Assembly (NCBI RefSeq): GCF_943734655.1 | Contig: NC_071355.1 | Coordinates: forward strand, 91,545,449-91,609,448 | Origin: Sabethes cyaneus | Taxonomy: Eukaryota > Arthropoda > Insecta > Diptera > Culicidae | DNA: 64,000 nucleotides | Direction: 5' to 3' | Shown here: positions 12,316 to 25,429 of the stretch, in pieces | Layout: each line of letters begins with the position of its first letter | How positions within the stretch are numbered: position 1 is the stretch's first letter | Position numbers and translations under genes: made by a program | The notes under the pieces: generated by a model | Database searches by the model: none | What the model was told of the DNA's origin: nothing | The model's input: the letters and a program-made list of their open reading frames with translations, nothing else

Positions 12316-12606
12316 TTAGCGTATCTTCAAGTAAATCTTCAAATCGTCGGCAAAGGATAAACGAGTACCTTCGAGTACGTGGTTGACATCAATGAAGTAC
12401 AACAGGATTAACGGTCCCAAATAAATACCTTGTGGGTTTCCAGAAGAAGCCGGAAACATATTTGATTGTAAACCTGCATCTATCACAATCAGTTTACGGC
12501 CTAAAAGGTAGGAATTGAGCATACTGCCGCTGATACAGAGTCTTTCCAATTTAGCAATCGCAATATCATGATTGAGTTTGTCAATCGCCGCGTCATCACC
12601 GCGACG
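12316..12606 (-). mobile_element. Jockey-clade RT fragment inside the family A LINE
   Basis: The - strand frame contains LNHDIAIAKLERL, SSGNPQGIYLGPL and a catalytic-type SFADDLKIYLKIR stretch. NPQG and FADD correspond to the GVPQG and YADD motifs of Jockey-type RT. It would continue the RT missing from the Jockey copy at 1265-3110. Both flanks are family A LINE, and about 100 or more codons of family A RT are lost at the junction, so this is an insertion with deletion or a rearrangement. Confidence 0.75.
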
Positions 12607-12720
12607 TGCCCCAGAATCTTGACAATGAGTTGATGCAGACAGCCGGCCAACTTTGTCTGAGCCCATTTGAATAAGTTCCGCTCCAATGCCATCCTTTCCC
12701 ACTGCTTGGGAAACTGCTTG

Positions 12721-12759
12721 GGCTGTTTTTCAGCACTGCTCCAGTGCTGAAAAACAGCC
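12721..12759. repeat. Perfect 18-bp inverted repeat, 3-bp loop
   Basis: GGCTGTTTTTCAGCACTG at 12721-12738 is exactly mirrored at 12742-12759, with CTC between. It lies inside the LINE fragment and disrupts its frame, so it is a local inverted duplication, not part of the element's coding design. Confidence 0.9.
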
Positions 12760-13649
12760 ACTGGATGGCTTCTTTAGCTTCCCTTACCGATGGAGGTAGC
12801 ACATCTTCGTTGCTTGCTACACCAATGTGGTCACTTCCTCCGCTATCATGGTCTTCCGCCTGCACGCCATTCAGGTGTTCATCGTAGTGTTGCTTCCACC
12901 TTTCGATCGCCGCACGGTCGTCAGTCAAGATACCTCCATCTTTATCTCTGCACATTTCGGCCCGTGGCACAAAGCCTTTGCAAGATTTGTTGAGTCTCTG
13001 ATGGAATTACCGTGTGTCGTGAAAGCGGTACAGCCGCTCGAGTTCTTCGCACTCCTTCTCCTACTGGTAGCGTTTCTTCTCCTGGATGAGTCGGGTTTGC
13101 TGTCTCCCCGCTTCTGTTTGTATCGCTCCACATTCTGACGAGTGGCTCTATGCAGCATTTGTGCCCGCGCTGCGTTCTTCTCAGCCAATATCTGCTGACA
13201 TTCCTCTTCAAAGTTCTTCAAACGTCGAGTCGGTGCCACACGGCTTAGGACGTTCTCCGAAACGCTGTTAATCGCTGTTTTCATGGCATTCCAACAGTTC
13301 TTAAAAGGGGCTTCATCCAGCTCACCTTTTCCTGGCAGCGCGGTTTCGAAAGTGAATAACGCGTAGTTTTCGGCGACATCCGGTTGCTTCAGTCGCGCTA
13401 GATATCGTGGCAGGCACCGGTATCGTATGTTGTTCACAACAAATAGTTTTTGACGATTCCTTACCATCACTAGATGGTGATCCGAATCAATCCGAAACTC
13501 GCATTCTATAAGACGCTGATTTTCACGGTTAAGCTTTACGACTATGAAGCATGAACGTTGAAGGAGACGTTATGGGCGTGCAACTCCCCTCTCCAGAAGA
13601 AAATTTATTTACACTTTCAAGCTAGAAATTTCACAGTCAGCTGTTTAGA

Positions 13650-14285
13650 GCTCATGCTCGTCCGCGTCGTCTGCAGCTTGGAGCCGGGCTGGTTCAGGCT
13701 GTTTCGAGCTCCATTCAACTCGGCACCCATTTCCCAGGTTTTAGATTTGGGCGAGTTTCGCACGTTGAGTCCCTCTGTGTCGGGACCGGTGCGGTTGTTG
13801 TATAGAACCGTTTTCCTTATAACGTGTCCGTTTACCGACACTCTCCAATTGTCATACGTTGGTAATCTCCCCTCTGTCTGTTGCGTTTGATTCATGCACT
13901 TTCGCTACTCTTCGCTTTAAGCCTGTACTCCATCATTTGTCGTCCGCAAAGGCGCGTAAGTCATCCGTGAGCATGATCTAGCAGTCTAATTGGGGATTTG
14001 TACATTGTCCGGTTCATACGGTGATTTATACCTCTTAGACGCAGCGTTTTGCGATGCCACTAGATCTCCTTATTTGTGTCGTTGTCCGCGGCTGCCAGCG
14101 ATTCCAAATACTTGAACTCATCTATCACTCCTGGTTAGTCGCCGATAACGATTACCGTCCACGGCACGTTCGTCTCATTTGAGCCACTGTCATTCTTGTA
14201 TTTGAGCTTCGATATCTGCTCGTCGGATCGCCTTAAAAGCGATGTTTGAATTCATGCAGGATAAGTTGTCAGCAGCAGCACCCTC
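13650..14285 (-). mobile_element. RTE-type LINE fragment (family B), strongly decayed
   Basis: The stretch GAGCCGGGCTGGTTCAGGCTGTTTCGAGC (13680-13710) and the following several hundred bases align by eye with 28001-28600 of the better family B copy. Shared signs include GCCACTAGATCTCCTTATTTG-like and TGTTGTCCGCGGC / CCAAATACTTGAACTC words near 14080-14130. Many indels, no open frame of note. It holds the C-terminal part only. Confidence 0.65.
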
Positions 14286-14674
14286 GCCGTGTTGCCAACT
14301 GAACTGGGAGGCCAAAATTTTAACATTAGAAGATTAACATTATTTCAATTTGATTATTTATTTGATGAAGAACACTCAATTACGAATAGGCTATGTGTAA
14401 TTTTTCTTGTATAATGTTGTATAGTCTATAAAAAATAATAAGATGACATTATTTGGCTTTCCAAGTTCACGAATTTACCCACTTAAGATTGGGGCTCATC
14501 GTTTAAGAATAACGAAACATTCAAAATTTTCATTCGTATTAGCATAAAGATGAATAGGCACCTTCAAATGGATCTTTTGTTCAACTAAACCCGCGTTTAA
14601 GGTAGCTCCTGTTTACGTGTTTACGTATACCTATTATGTTTTTAAATCAAATTGTTATTGTCTCAAATCAGTGA

Positions 14675-14816
14675 ATTCAGCACCAACTTTTCAATAGGGT
14701 CAATCTGCAAAATGTAAACAAACCGAGTGAGCTGCTAGACTAGCATAGGGAAAGAAACCCTCACTCGGTTTGTTTACATTTTGCAGATTGGCTCTTTTGA
14801 AAAGTTGATGCCGAAT
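14675..14816. repeat. Hairpin MITE (56-bp arms)
   Basis: Left arm 14675-14730 and right arm 14761-14816 are inverted copies with about five mismatches around a 30-bp loop. Core: CTGCAAAATGTAAACAAACC and its reverse complement. Ends resemble ATTCAGCACCAACTTTTCAA. Non-coding and compact, as in foldback MITEs. Confidence 0.85.
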
Positions 14817-17019
14817 TGGTTTTTCAAAAATAATAGGTAAACTCATTTTTCTCTATATGAAATATGTTTACGTGTCATGATCAACAGTCATAAATTACGT
14901 TTACAAAATTTTCAATTTTGGTGATATTATCTTAGTATTGTTCGGCAAACACGTTGACCAATTTCACTTTCGCTGTGGCAGTATTTGTGTTGAGTTGGCT
15001 GGTTGTTGCTGAACTATCGTAGAGCGCTGAGTACATTTGATTGTATGCCGAGATGGTGCTATGAGGGCGGCACTCACTGTACTGTGAAATCCTACTATTT
15101 CTTATCATTCTGGCGCAATCAAAACAATCGAGCCAGGAAAATATGGTAATAAAGATTTCAGTTTTTATAACTTTTACATATGTGTCGAAGAGAGAAAAAT
15201 GGGGTTATTTCGTTTAGGTAGCGTTACTGGTTATGCACTGTAAATAAAAATTGTTTTTTTCCGAGCTGGACTCCAAACACATACCACAAATTCGATACTG
15301 GCTTCAAAGATACATATTTTTTTGTCAAGACATTGTAGTTCGATTATTGTAATGCATTAAAATTACAAGAACATAATGCAACGGGCTCAGATTTTCCAAT
15401 TTTGCAGTGTTCGTTACAAAAACCAATTTGCCAGCATGCAGAGAGCCGTAAAATATCAAAATCAAAAACCACACACAATTTTATGCGCGTTATATAACCA
15501 CGGTGCCACATCGAAAACAACATTTCCAATTCTTTCCCGTAAAGGTTGTACAACCATAGGGTGAAGGTACAATCGGTTATTGTTATTATGATTGCGGCAC
15601 ATTCTGATATTGTCATTTCTCTATTTGAGGTTATGGCTCCGGCAGTAACCGGAACAAGTTGCCACGGCAGCAGCGGTGTTGGTTAGAGGAAAAAAACTGC
15701 CACGTTTACCTTTGAGAGACCTATCTTCCAGTTTGGGTGCAACACAGAAGCAGGAAAGGATTCTCGTTTGCTCGTGCTATTTCGGATATGTATCGCAGAT
15801 CTAATTCGATTCGGCTAAGGTAGAGAGCATGCTACCTCATACGATGCTTTTATAACCGTGAAGGCTGTTACCACACAGCAGCTCGGATTGGTCTTGGTAA
15901 TGATCTTTCATTTGAAATCGCACGGAATTGATTTTTGCCACTTCCGCTGAAGTGCGCGGTATAATCAACTTTATGTCTTGTTTGTGTTGATATTTAGTGG
16001 TTAATATAAAATGTTGGGGAACACGATGATTGTTTTGAATTCTTTACATCTAGGTTGAAATGTCGCATTAAATCTGAAACTACGAAAATATGGCAATCCA
16101 ACCTACTGCTACCACCCAACAGTAGATTCGTGTTGTTTTCGAAAAAACTTCCGATGAATTTGGTTGAATTTTCTCAAGATTTATTTCATCCAAAATTAAT
16201 GTGGAACGAATCTGTTGAACTTCTAAAGCAAAGCTAATGATTTGTATTTCAAAAAGCGCTTTTAATTTCAATTTCAATTATTTCAATAAGCACACTTTAT
16301 AAAGCTTTTGTCCTTCCGGTCAGTCGCCCATGAGTGGGGTAGGCGGGGAGTCGAAAAAAGCAATGAGACGTTTATAAACAAGAAAAAAAGTAAGAAGGTC
16401 TGTGCCTAGGAGCACGAACGAGGGGCTCACGTAGTACTACGAATGCAGAAATGCAAGTTTTCAATTTAGTGTGTTCTAATAAATACTCTGAAACATTGCT
16501 AGAAAGTGCAAGAAGATTACTTAAAATAACCCAAATGCCCGTGCTCTGTATATCAGTTTTATTCGTTCTACCACTAAGACTTTCATCAGGCCAAAATCAG
16601 CCTTCTTCTGGTGACTGCCGGCGATATCGCATTTTGAAAATTTTTGTACGACCTACGACGTAACGTAGCATTAGTCAACTCTTGGTAACTGGCTTGAAAC
16701 TTTCAGTTGAACGGAAAAAATAAATAAATAATCTGGGTTATCTGGTTCACTGGCTCACTTTCGTTAATTTCCTTGAAAATAGTTGATATATGCATCACGT
16801 CACACCATTTTATTTTGCTGCACCATTTATTTGGACAGGTTGATTTGAAATATAATTGCCTTTCAAGTTTCAACTAACGTACGTACAACGAGTTAAAATT
16901 ATGACAGTTAAAATAGCGTCAATTAGCTAACGTTAGCTGCACATTAATAGTTCTTTTTGACACTCAGTTTATCAGTTATTTCATACTTGACAGCACAATC
17001 AAAAGCATATAAACGATTG
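14817..17019. other. Intergenic sequence, no gene recognised
   Basis: No coding sequence that I can support. The longest frames are short, lack ATG or start inside AT-rich DNA. A low-complexity stretch leads into the microsatellite at 17020. Confidence 0.5.
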
Positions 17020-17796
<777 letters not shown>

Positions 17797-19822
17797 TGTT
17801 TGCGGTTTCAGTCCTTCAATTACCGTCTTTAATGTCCTGCCAACTAGTTCCTGATAGCCCGACGCTACTGCTAGTCTCAGACAATCGCTTGTTTCTCATC
17901 ATTACATGACACTGGGATACACTGTTGTTAGTGTCATGGAAGCCCCAGGCCTCGTCAATGTAGTCGTGGCCGTCCCGGTTCTGTATAAGGGTGCAGTAGG
18001 TGGGGTTTTCCAAATTCTTTGTGAGACCAATGCAAAGTCGACGATTTTTGCCCCATCTGTACTCCGTTTCCAGTATATTGTACAACCAGCAGTTAAACAA
18101 CCTACCGACGGGTAATCCCGTAGTCCGAATTCCGCCCCTACAAGAGGTGGTTAAGCATGGTTTTATCCGAATCCTCAAACCGTTCGCTGCTTAACAATAC
18201 TCTATCAGAATACCAGAAGTCATTGAAAAGGTAAATTTTAGGAGAAATGAGCGGAAATTTACAAGATTTTTTCGAAGTGTGTATGTCTACGACGAATGTC
18301 GATAGGTAGGTATACCGCTCGTAGGTACTGCCGAATATGACCTGAACTGTAGCCCTTCTCCGATGGCTATCTGGAGCCGGACACGTAGTGGTCACACAAC
18401 CATTTTGCCAACAACTTCGGGGAAACTTCGAATCCGCACCAAATCTTCGATTGCAAGAAACTCAGGATTTTAGACTGTTAGTAGACTCAGCAATCGCACG
18501 TCAACACGAGAGAATCGTTACCATCTACCATCACGGTACCTGTTACCGTTACAGGAATTTTGGTCAAAGGGCTAGAGCTCACAATATTATCAATCATTAC
18601 CAAACTGTTTCGCAAGACATTGCGCGTCGCATGTCTGCTCCTCTGTATTACTTCTAGTTTCTCTTATACATTGCGGATTTTACGATCCCACGCTCAACCC
18701 ATGTCAGGCGAGGCGCTATAGAGGTGGAGGGGATATTAAAAGACTAGTCAGTTTTGTTTGAGATGAACTTGTCAGGGCATTGGCAAAATGAGGTACTTAG
18801 GATTACCAAATTGAGTGGCATAGTGGATCTAACCGAACGCTTCGCTTTTAGTAGCATTAATCGCGTTAACTCGTTTCGAGTTACCGTCTTGCGTATCCCA
18901 AGGTAGTTATCTGGGACTTTTGGTATTTGTTCTATTCGTTAACGGCTGGCAAAGAGTAAACATGTGGAAATCTACCACCTGTGTTCACCAAGTCCATCCC
19001 TCCTATGCTATCCCTCCATGCGGTACCGATTGGAGTATGCAACCTTGGTTATCGTACGCAGACAGGGAAAGCGGAACAGTAGCTTCCGCCCACATCTACG
19101 ATTACAGCTCCACCAGTGGGATAATGACCTTAGGCAAACAACATATTCTACTCAAAAAGAAAAAAAAAGATACTGAAAATGGAACCCTTACCCTTCAGCA
19201 TCTTTGGCTCGAGCAGCACGTTCCTCACAATCCTTACCCTTGCTTAACGTTGTATGCTGGCCCAACTTTCAAGGGAAGTTAGCCGCCTGAAGCTTGAAAT
19301 CCTGGGGCTGGAATTTGAAATCAATGCTCCAAAGCACATCTCTAAACTGTGCAGAACTTCTGAAAAACTGAATTCAAAATTCCTAATGTAACAGTCTTAT
19401 ACCTATAGTAGTGATCTTCCTCAGTTCGTGCAGGAATGTTGCGCCAATCTAGGCATGCACACAGCATGTGAAACCAGCATCATTATTCATCGAAGAATCG
19501 GAAGTTTCGTTACTATATTGCCAGGTAAACGGTTGGCACTGAATACTGTGAAAATGGAAAGGCAATGTTAAGTTCCTTCAAAGAATGTAAACTGGCTTTC
19601 ATTACTTTGTTCTCAAATATTAAATAGTCAATATCAATTGTGTCATTATTTGTCACAATTATATAACGATAAATCGTACGGACCCTAACAGCATGCTATT
19701 GTTATAGTCCTTGAAAATCCTTAATTGCAGCATGTCTGCGTGTGATTGTTTTTCTCAAATTTGAGAATTTTTTTTTATAATAGAAATTATTTTATACTAT
19801 AATGGAATTTAATAGTACGTTA
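17797..19822. other. Intergenic sequence, no gene recognised
   Basis: The 17816-18178 stretch has balanced base composition and a 120-codon - strand frame without an ATG near its start. I could not assign it to a family; it could be an old transposon remnant. The rest shows nothing beyond short frames. Confidence 0.45.
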
Positions 19823-19959
19823 TCTATACCTATAAAGAAGGATTTCTGTCTGTCTGTCTGTCTGTCTGTCTGTCCTGTGTTCCTTATAGAATCAAAAACT
19901 ACTGAACCAATCGGCGTGAAAATTTGCATGTAGAGGTTTTTGGGGCCAGGAAAGGTTTT

Positions 19960-22620
19960 AGTGATGGTTAGAGACCGCTCCCCCCACTAAGAGGGGGGGC
20001 TCCCATACAAATGAAACACAAATTTATGCATAACTCGAGAACTAATCAAGCAAATAGAACCAAATTTGGCATGTGGGTGTTTTCGGTGACAAGAATTTAT
20101 TCTAGGGTAATTTGAGACCCCTCCCCTCTTTATAAGGGGAATTATAACTCCTCTCTCCTTTAAGAGGGGGGGTTTCCATACAAATTTCCTCATAACTCGA
20201 GAACTAATCAAGCAAATGGAACCAAATTTGGCATGTGAAAGTTTTCCAGGGCAAGAAAATTTTCTATGTTGAATTAGGACCCCTCCTCACTTTAAGAGGG
20301 GGGGCTCCTGTACAAATGAAATACCCATTTCCTCATAACTCGAGAACTAATCAAGCAAATGGAACCAAATTTGGCATGTGAAAGTTTTCGAGGGCAAGAA
20401 AATTTTCTATGTTGAATTAGGACCCCTCCTCACTTTAAGAGGGGGGGCTCCTGTACAAATGAAATACCAATTTCCTCATAACTCGAGAACTAATCAAGCA
20501 AATGGAACCAAATTTGGCATGTGTGTGTTTTTGGAGACAAAATTTTTTTCTATGATGAATTGGGACCCCTCCCCACTTTAAGTGGGGGGGGGGGCTCCTA
20601 TACAAACGAAATACAAATTTCCTTATAACTCGAGAGCTAATCCAGCAACCAAATTTGGCATGTAGGTGTTTTTGGAGGCAAGAATTTTTTCTATGATGAA
20701 TAAGAACCTCTCCCCACTTTAGGAGGGGGGGCTCCTATACAAATGAAATACAAATTTCCTCATAACTCTAGAACTAATCAAGCAAATAGAACCAAATTTG
20801 GCATGTGGGTGTTTTCGGTGACAAGAATTTATTCTATGGTAAATTGAGACCCCTCCCTCTTTATAAGGGGAATTGTAACTCCTCTCTCCTTTCAGAGGGG
20901 GGCTTCCATACAATTTTCCTCATAACTCGAGAACTAATCAAGCAAATGGAACCAAATTTGGCATGTGAAGGTTTTCGAGGGCAGGAAAATTTTCTACGGT
21001 GAATTAGGACCCCTCCCCACTCTAAGAGGGGGGGCTCCTGTACAAATGAACTACAAATTTCCTCCTAACTCGAGAACTAATCAAGCAAATAGAACAACAT
21101 TTGGCATGTGGGTGTTTTTTTTGGTGACAAGAATTTATTCTATGGTGAATTGAGACCCCTCCGCTCTTTATAAGAGGAATTATAACTCCTCTCCCCTTTA
21201 AGAGGGGGGGCCATACAATTCCATACAAATTTCCTCATAACTCGAGAACTAATCAAGCAAATGCAACCAAATTTGGCATGTGAAGGTTTTCGAGAGCAAG
21301 AAAATTTTCTATGGTGAATTAGGACCCCTCCCCACTTTAAGAGGAGGGGCTCCTGTACAGTGAACAGTCCTGTGGTAGTGAACACTGACAATTCAACCAA
21401 CTTTACAGTAGCGGGACAACAAGTTGAGCAGGTAGCCGTCTTTCAATATCTTGGTAGCCAAACAACGCCCGATGGTGGGACCAAGACTGATATAGCTACA
21501 CGGATCAGGAAGGCCAGGGGTGCCTTTGCAGGTCTGCGAAACATTTGGCGCTCAAACCAGATCACTCTACGTACGAAAACCCGAATCTTTAATTCAAACG
21601 TTAAATCCGTACTGCTGTATGCCTGCGAAACGTGGTGCGTCTCAGCGGAGACAACGCAAAAACTGCAGGTATTCATTAACCGGTGCCTGCGATATATTAT
21701 TCGTGCCTGGTGGCCTGATAATTGGATATCCAATGAGGAACTCCATCGTCGGTGTCATCAACGGCCGATAGCCACAGAAATTCGTGAGCGTAGGTGGAAG
21801 TGGATCGGACACACCTTGAGGAAAGGAGCGAACGAGGTTTGCAGAGCAGCACTCGACTGGAATCCACAAGGACAGCGTAGAAGAGGCAGACCCAGAGGCT
21901 CATGGCGACGGAGCTTAGCCAACGACATCCGGGCTGTAGACGAGAACCTGTCCTGGCGACAGGTAAAAGCCACGGCGGGTAACCGTCAGCAGTGGAGATC
22001 TCTGATTTCATCCCTTTGTTCTGCCGGACCGGCGGACATGGACACATAAGTAAGTAAAGTAAGCTCCTGTACAAATGAAATACAAATTTCCTCATAACTC
22101 GAGAACTAATCAAGCGAATTGAACCAAATTTGGCATATGTGTGTTTTTGGAGACAATTTTTTTTTCAATGATGAATTGGGACCCCTCACCACTTTAGGAG
22201 GGGGGGTCCTATACAAACGAAATACAAATTTCCTCATAACTCGAGAACTAATCCAGCAAATGGAACCAAATTTCGCGTGTAGGTGTTTTTGGAGGCAAGA
22301 ATTTTTTCTGTGATGAATTAGGACCTCTTCCCACATTAGGAGGGGGGGCTCCAATACAAATGAAATACAAATTTCCCCATAACTCGAGAACTAATCAAGC
22401 AAATAGAACCAAATTCGGCATGTGGAGGTTTTTGGAGACAAAAATATTTTCTACGGTGAATTAGGATCCTTCCACACTTCAAGAGGGGGGGCTCCCATAC
22501 AAATGAAATACAAATTTCCTTATAATTTGAGTACTAATCAAGCAAATGGAACCAAATTTAGCATGTAGGAGATTTTTGAGTCTTGAATTTATTTTATGAT
22601 AGTTAGAGACCTCTCACCCC
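19960..22620 (+). repeat. Minisatellite array with 142- and 161-bp units
   Basis: The core CTCGAGAACTAATCAAGCAA recurs near 20035, 20195, 20338, 20480, 20621, 20765, 20926, 21069, 21240, 22097, 22239 and 22381. Spacing is mostly 141-144 bp, with longer units of about 161-171 bp that carry an extra CTTTATAAGGGGAATTATAACTCC-type segment. Each unit also has opposed C-rich and G-rich tracts (CCCCTCCCC ... GGGGGGGCTCC) able to pair as a stem. The array is interrupted at 21360-22062 by a LINE. Confidence 0.88.
21360..22062 (+). mobile_element. 5'-truncated LINE insertion with 11-bp target duplication
   Basis: A 703-bp insert lies between two copies of GCTCCTGTACA (21349-21359 and 22063-22073). It holds one open frame of 229 codons ending at TAA 22047-22049 and a tail of TAAG/TAAAG repeats, as expected for target-primed insertion. 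The frame is the C-terminal part of an endonuclease/RT protein: VFQYLGSQTTPDGGTKTDI, ARGAFAGLRNIWRSNQI, SVLLYACETW, a RWKWIGHTLRK block and a basic GRPRGSWRR tail. The RT catalytic part is not included. The frame is intact, so insertion is fairly recent. It is a different LINE family from A and B. Confidence 0.9.
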
Positions 22621-22933
22621 TGTGGTAGGGGGATATGGACTCTCATACAAATAAAACAGAAATTTTGCGAAACTCAAAAACTAATCGAACTCGAGAAATT
22701 CGAGACTCTTCCATAAAACATTAATCAATAACAAGACCACAAAAACTATCTATAGTAACACTAGATCATTCAGGACGAGCCGGTCGCGAGTGTTGTCGGT
22801 GACCCGCCGTCGGAAGCGCCGCCCACTGGGGGGCTTGCAAAACTCGAGATAGTGACAAAGATCATCCGAGATTTATGATTTATGTACAACACAGGTTAAT
22901 TTGTGGCAATACGAAGTTTGTCGGGTCAGCTAG

Positions 22934-24889
22934 TTATTAATAAAAAAATATTTGCTTATGAAACGGTTGATTTAGATTTATTTCCGATACACCAACACCA
23001 ACACTCAGGTGATAAATTTCATCTGCAAACCAAACAGCAACACGCATCATCTGTCAGCTTGATTAGAAATTCCGTAAATCTAAATCCAAATGATCAATGA
23101 TAATAATCCTCTGACTGCGTTTCAATACAAGAAAAACCGAAGAGCTTGTGTTATTTTTCTCAATTTCTTCTTTTGAAAAGAGATTCCTCTTCCGAGAGGA
23201 CATCCGGTATCGTGCTGTTTACGGTGGAACGAAGTTTCGGTTGCTTACCTTACACCATGCAGCATTACAATAATAGCTAATGATCGTTCGAAGCCTGGTG
23301 GTGCTGGTGGGAATGTCAAACAAAGCATAAATTCTGTGCTACGAGCGATGAGCGAAAGGTGGGAAATTGAATTCATCGCGTAGCATTGCTGGATTGACAA
23401 TGAAGAGATTAGAAAAGTCGAAACTGAAAAAGAGTATTTCATCAAAGAAACAGCAATCTGGGAAAGCTTTGACATGGCACATGGTCACAACTATAATATT
23501 TTACATTTGTCAAATTTTCTATTTACTTGATATCGTAATTTTCTGTGTAAATTTTCAAATGATAATCGTTGCTGTTACGTTAGGTAGCACAGCATTGGAT
23601 TAAATTGATCTTTCAAATTGCGGATATATACGGAGAAATTATCGTTCTTTCAAATATACTTTCGTAAATTTTTTATTTAGATTTCTAAAACTTTAAAGAA
23701 TCGAAATGACTGCAAGTTGTTTTTAGAATCTTAGTGGAATACTAAAAGAATTATTAAGAAATGTCTTCCTCTTAGTAACACTGAATAATTTGATGGAAAC
23801 TAAATAGAAAGTGCTGCCTTATGACTCAAAAACATGGAATTGAATATTGCAACTAAAAAAGGTTTTTAATACTTAAGTTCGGTACGTTCCTAGTTTTCTA
23901 AGCATAAACTAATCATCCTGGACCGCCTATACAATTCAGAAGTCAAACATCGTTGCAACGTGAGCCAAACACCTTTCGATTAACGAAAAGGGATGCCAAC
24001 ATCTAGGTATGACTTACGTAGATAAGTTTCCTATTTGTGTCAGTTTTTTTTTCTTCACCGCATTTTCTGCTTCCCCTGATCCGATTTTCTATGGGTATAT
24101 TTTTCGTTCGCTTCAACCAGGAAGCTGTACGTATCTCTTCGGCATGCGATCCTACAGTTATAGTTGTCGGCAACCAACTTTTGGTAGGTAGCTACAAAGA
24201 TGAAGAACTGAAAATGTGTATGAATGAGTGACAAACGTACTCGGCTGACTCGGCAGGGAGTCAATAATTTTCAGCTAAAATTTTCTACACTTTCATTCAA
24301 CTCCGGCAAGGTATGAATGGAGCGGAACCCATTACATCTGAATGCTACCACACGTACCGAATGGATTACTTTTTTGCTTTTTGTATTCATCGTCAGTTAT
24401 ATAGACCTACATATATTAAATCGTTGGGCAATGATCATAGATTGGCCGGAGAAGATGAAATCACATTCAAAAATGATCGTGCTTGATGGCAGTAATGATC
24501 ATATTATGAGTAATGATGAACTGTGATAAATAATACCGATAAATAATATGTACATATATGACCAAATGCAGCAATGTAATTTTTTAAGTAAGATTAAGCT
24601 AAATACAGTCGAATAGCACAATATACTAACAAGACAGCGAAAACTCTGGATCATGCGATTACTCTGCTGACGATAAATTCACCTGTGCATCGCCAATCAT
24701 AGCAACCCTGTTGTGCAGAGCAAAAATTAGATGTCGTTATCAGTTGATTTGCAACCATAGCGAAAACAATCAAGCAACTACGTTTGATGCTTTGTTCATA
24801 CTGCCAACTTTCCTCCGGAGCGAAGCAGTTGAACATCATAATGTACTTCTCATCCACTGGATATAGCTGATCCGGCATTTACTCATCCT
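22934..24889. other. Intergenic sequence, no gene recognised
   Basis: Short frames only (for example around 23245-23475 and 24317-24526), none with family resemblance. No clear transposon ends. Confidence 0.5.
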
Positions 24890-25260
24890 CTTTCGATGCG
24901 TCGAACGGAAGCTTGGTGTATGCCACCCGACAGTGCTACGCTACCGTAAAGTGCAGCAGAAGCTGCAAATGTAGACCGAGCGCAAGGTGGCCTCAGCGCT
25001 CCGCGCCTTGGGTCGGGAGGTGGGAGTTACAGGCCAAACGGTGAGCAACTATCTGGCCAAAATGGTCATTTTATGCGGAAGCATCAGTAGAGGCCGGCCA
25101 TGTCTGAGCATCAGGCAATCGATCAGAAGGAGCACCGGACGGTGAAAAACATCTTTCTGGCGAAGTGCGATGGCGTGTCATTACGGATGACCAGGCCTAC
25201 TTGACGCTGGATGGTAAATTTTTTTTTATGCTGGTTCAGCAGAAAAGAACCTTTATTCGA
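24890..25260 (+). pseudogene. mariner-like transposase remnant
   Basis: The + strand, read with frameshifts, gives an ERKVASALRALGREVGVTGQ-like helix-turn-helix and a TVSNYLAKM block (about 24975-25070). After a break, VITDDQAYLTLDG (about 25175-25215) resembles the first catalytic aspartate region of mariner-type transposases. Stops and indels are frequent. No terminal inverted repeats were found. Confidence 0.55.
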
Positions 25261-25429
25261 TTTACTTACAAGTTGGACTTGGGCTCTATTGAAATGTTGA
25301 TCGTCATATGAATGGCGACGTAACGGGTGGTGGCAGACTAAAAGCTTGCAAATGATAGCCGCGTCTCATCTCTTATTTTCAAGAAGAGCTGGTAAGAAAT
25401 CGGACAGCTGAAGACTAATAGAGCTGCCG

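Larger units (their letters stand above)
11546..13545 (-). mobile_element. RTE-type LINE fragment (family A), chimeric and dead
   Basis: Reading on the - strand from 13470 leftward: an endonuclease-to-RT linker (12925-13470, with VENYALFTFET-like and RRLKNFEEECQQ stretches), a linker with CRDKDGGILTDDRAAIERW (12870-12970), the start of RT (about 12640), then an abrupt change to a Jockey RT piece (12316-12606). It returns to family A at LFNIALEGVIRRAG (about 12260-12300), TKYMVAGRERGSPSS, a VYLGTVV block and the C-terminal RRALGVFERKILRSILGG / GHVARMPDEG part (11542-11853). The central RT including the catalytic aspartates of family A is missing. Several frameshifts. Not functional. Confidence 0.8.
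19823..22933 (+). mobile_element. Non-autonomous Helitron carrying a minisatellite array
   Basis: The left end is A|TCTATACCTATAAAGAAGG followed by a (GTCT)n run. The right end is GTCGGGTCAGCTAG|T with the imperfect stem ACGAA-G-TTTGT just before it. TC...CTAG between A and T flanks matches Helitron insertion. The last 100 bp are nearly the same as the end of 4356-5796. The interior is a tandem array plus a GC-rich patch (about 22775-22835). No helicase is encoded. Length 3111 bp including a 703-bp LINE inserted later. Confidence 0.85.

Noticed and set aside
19960..22620. CRISPR-like array
   Set aside because: Units of 142-161 bp repeat along their whole length with no unique spacers, inside a Helitron in eukaryotic DNA.
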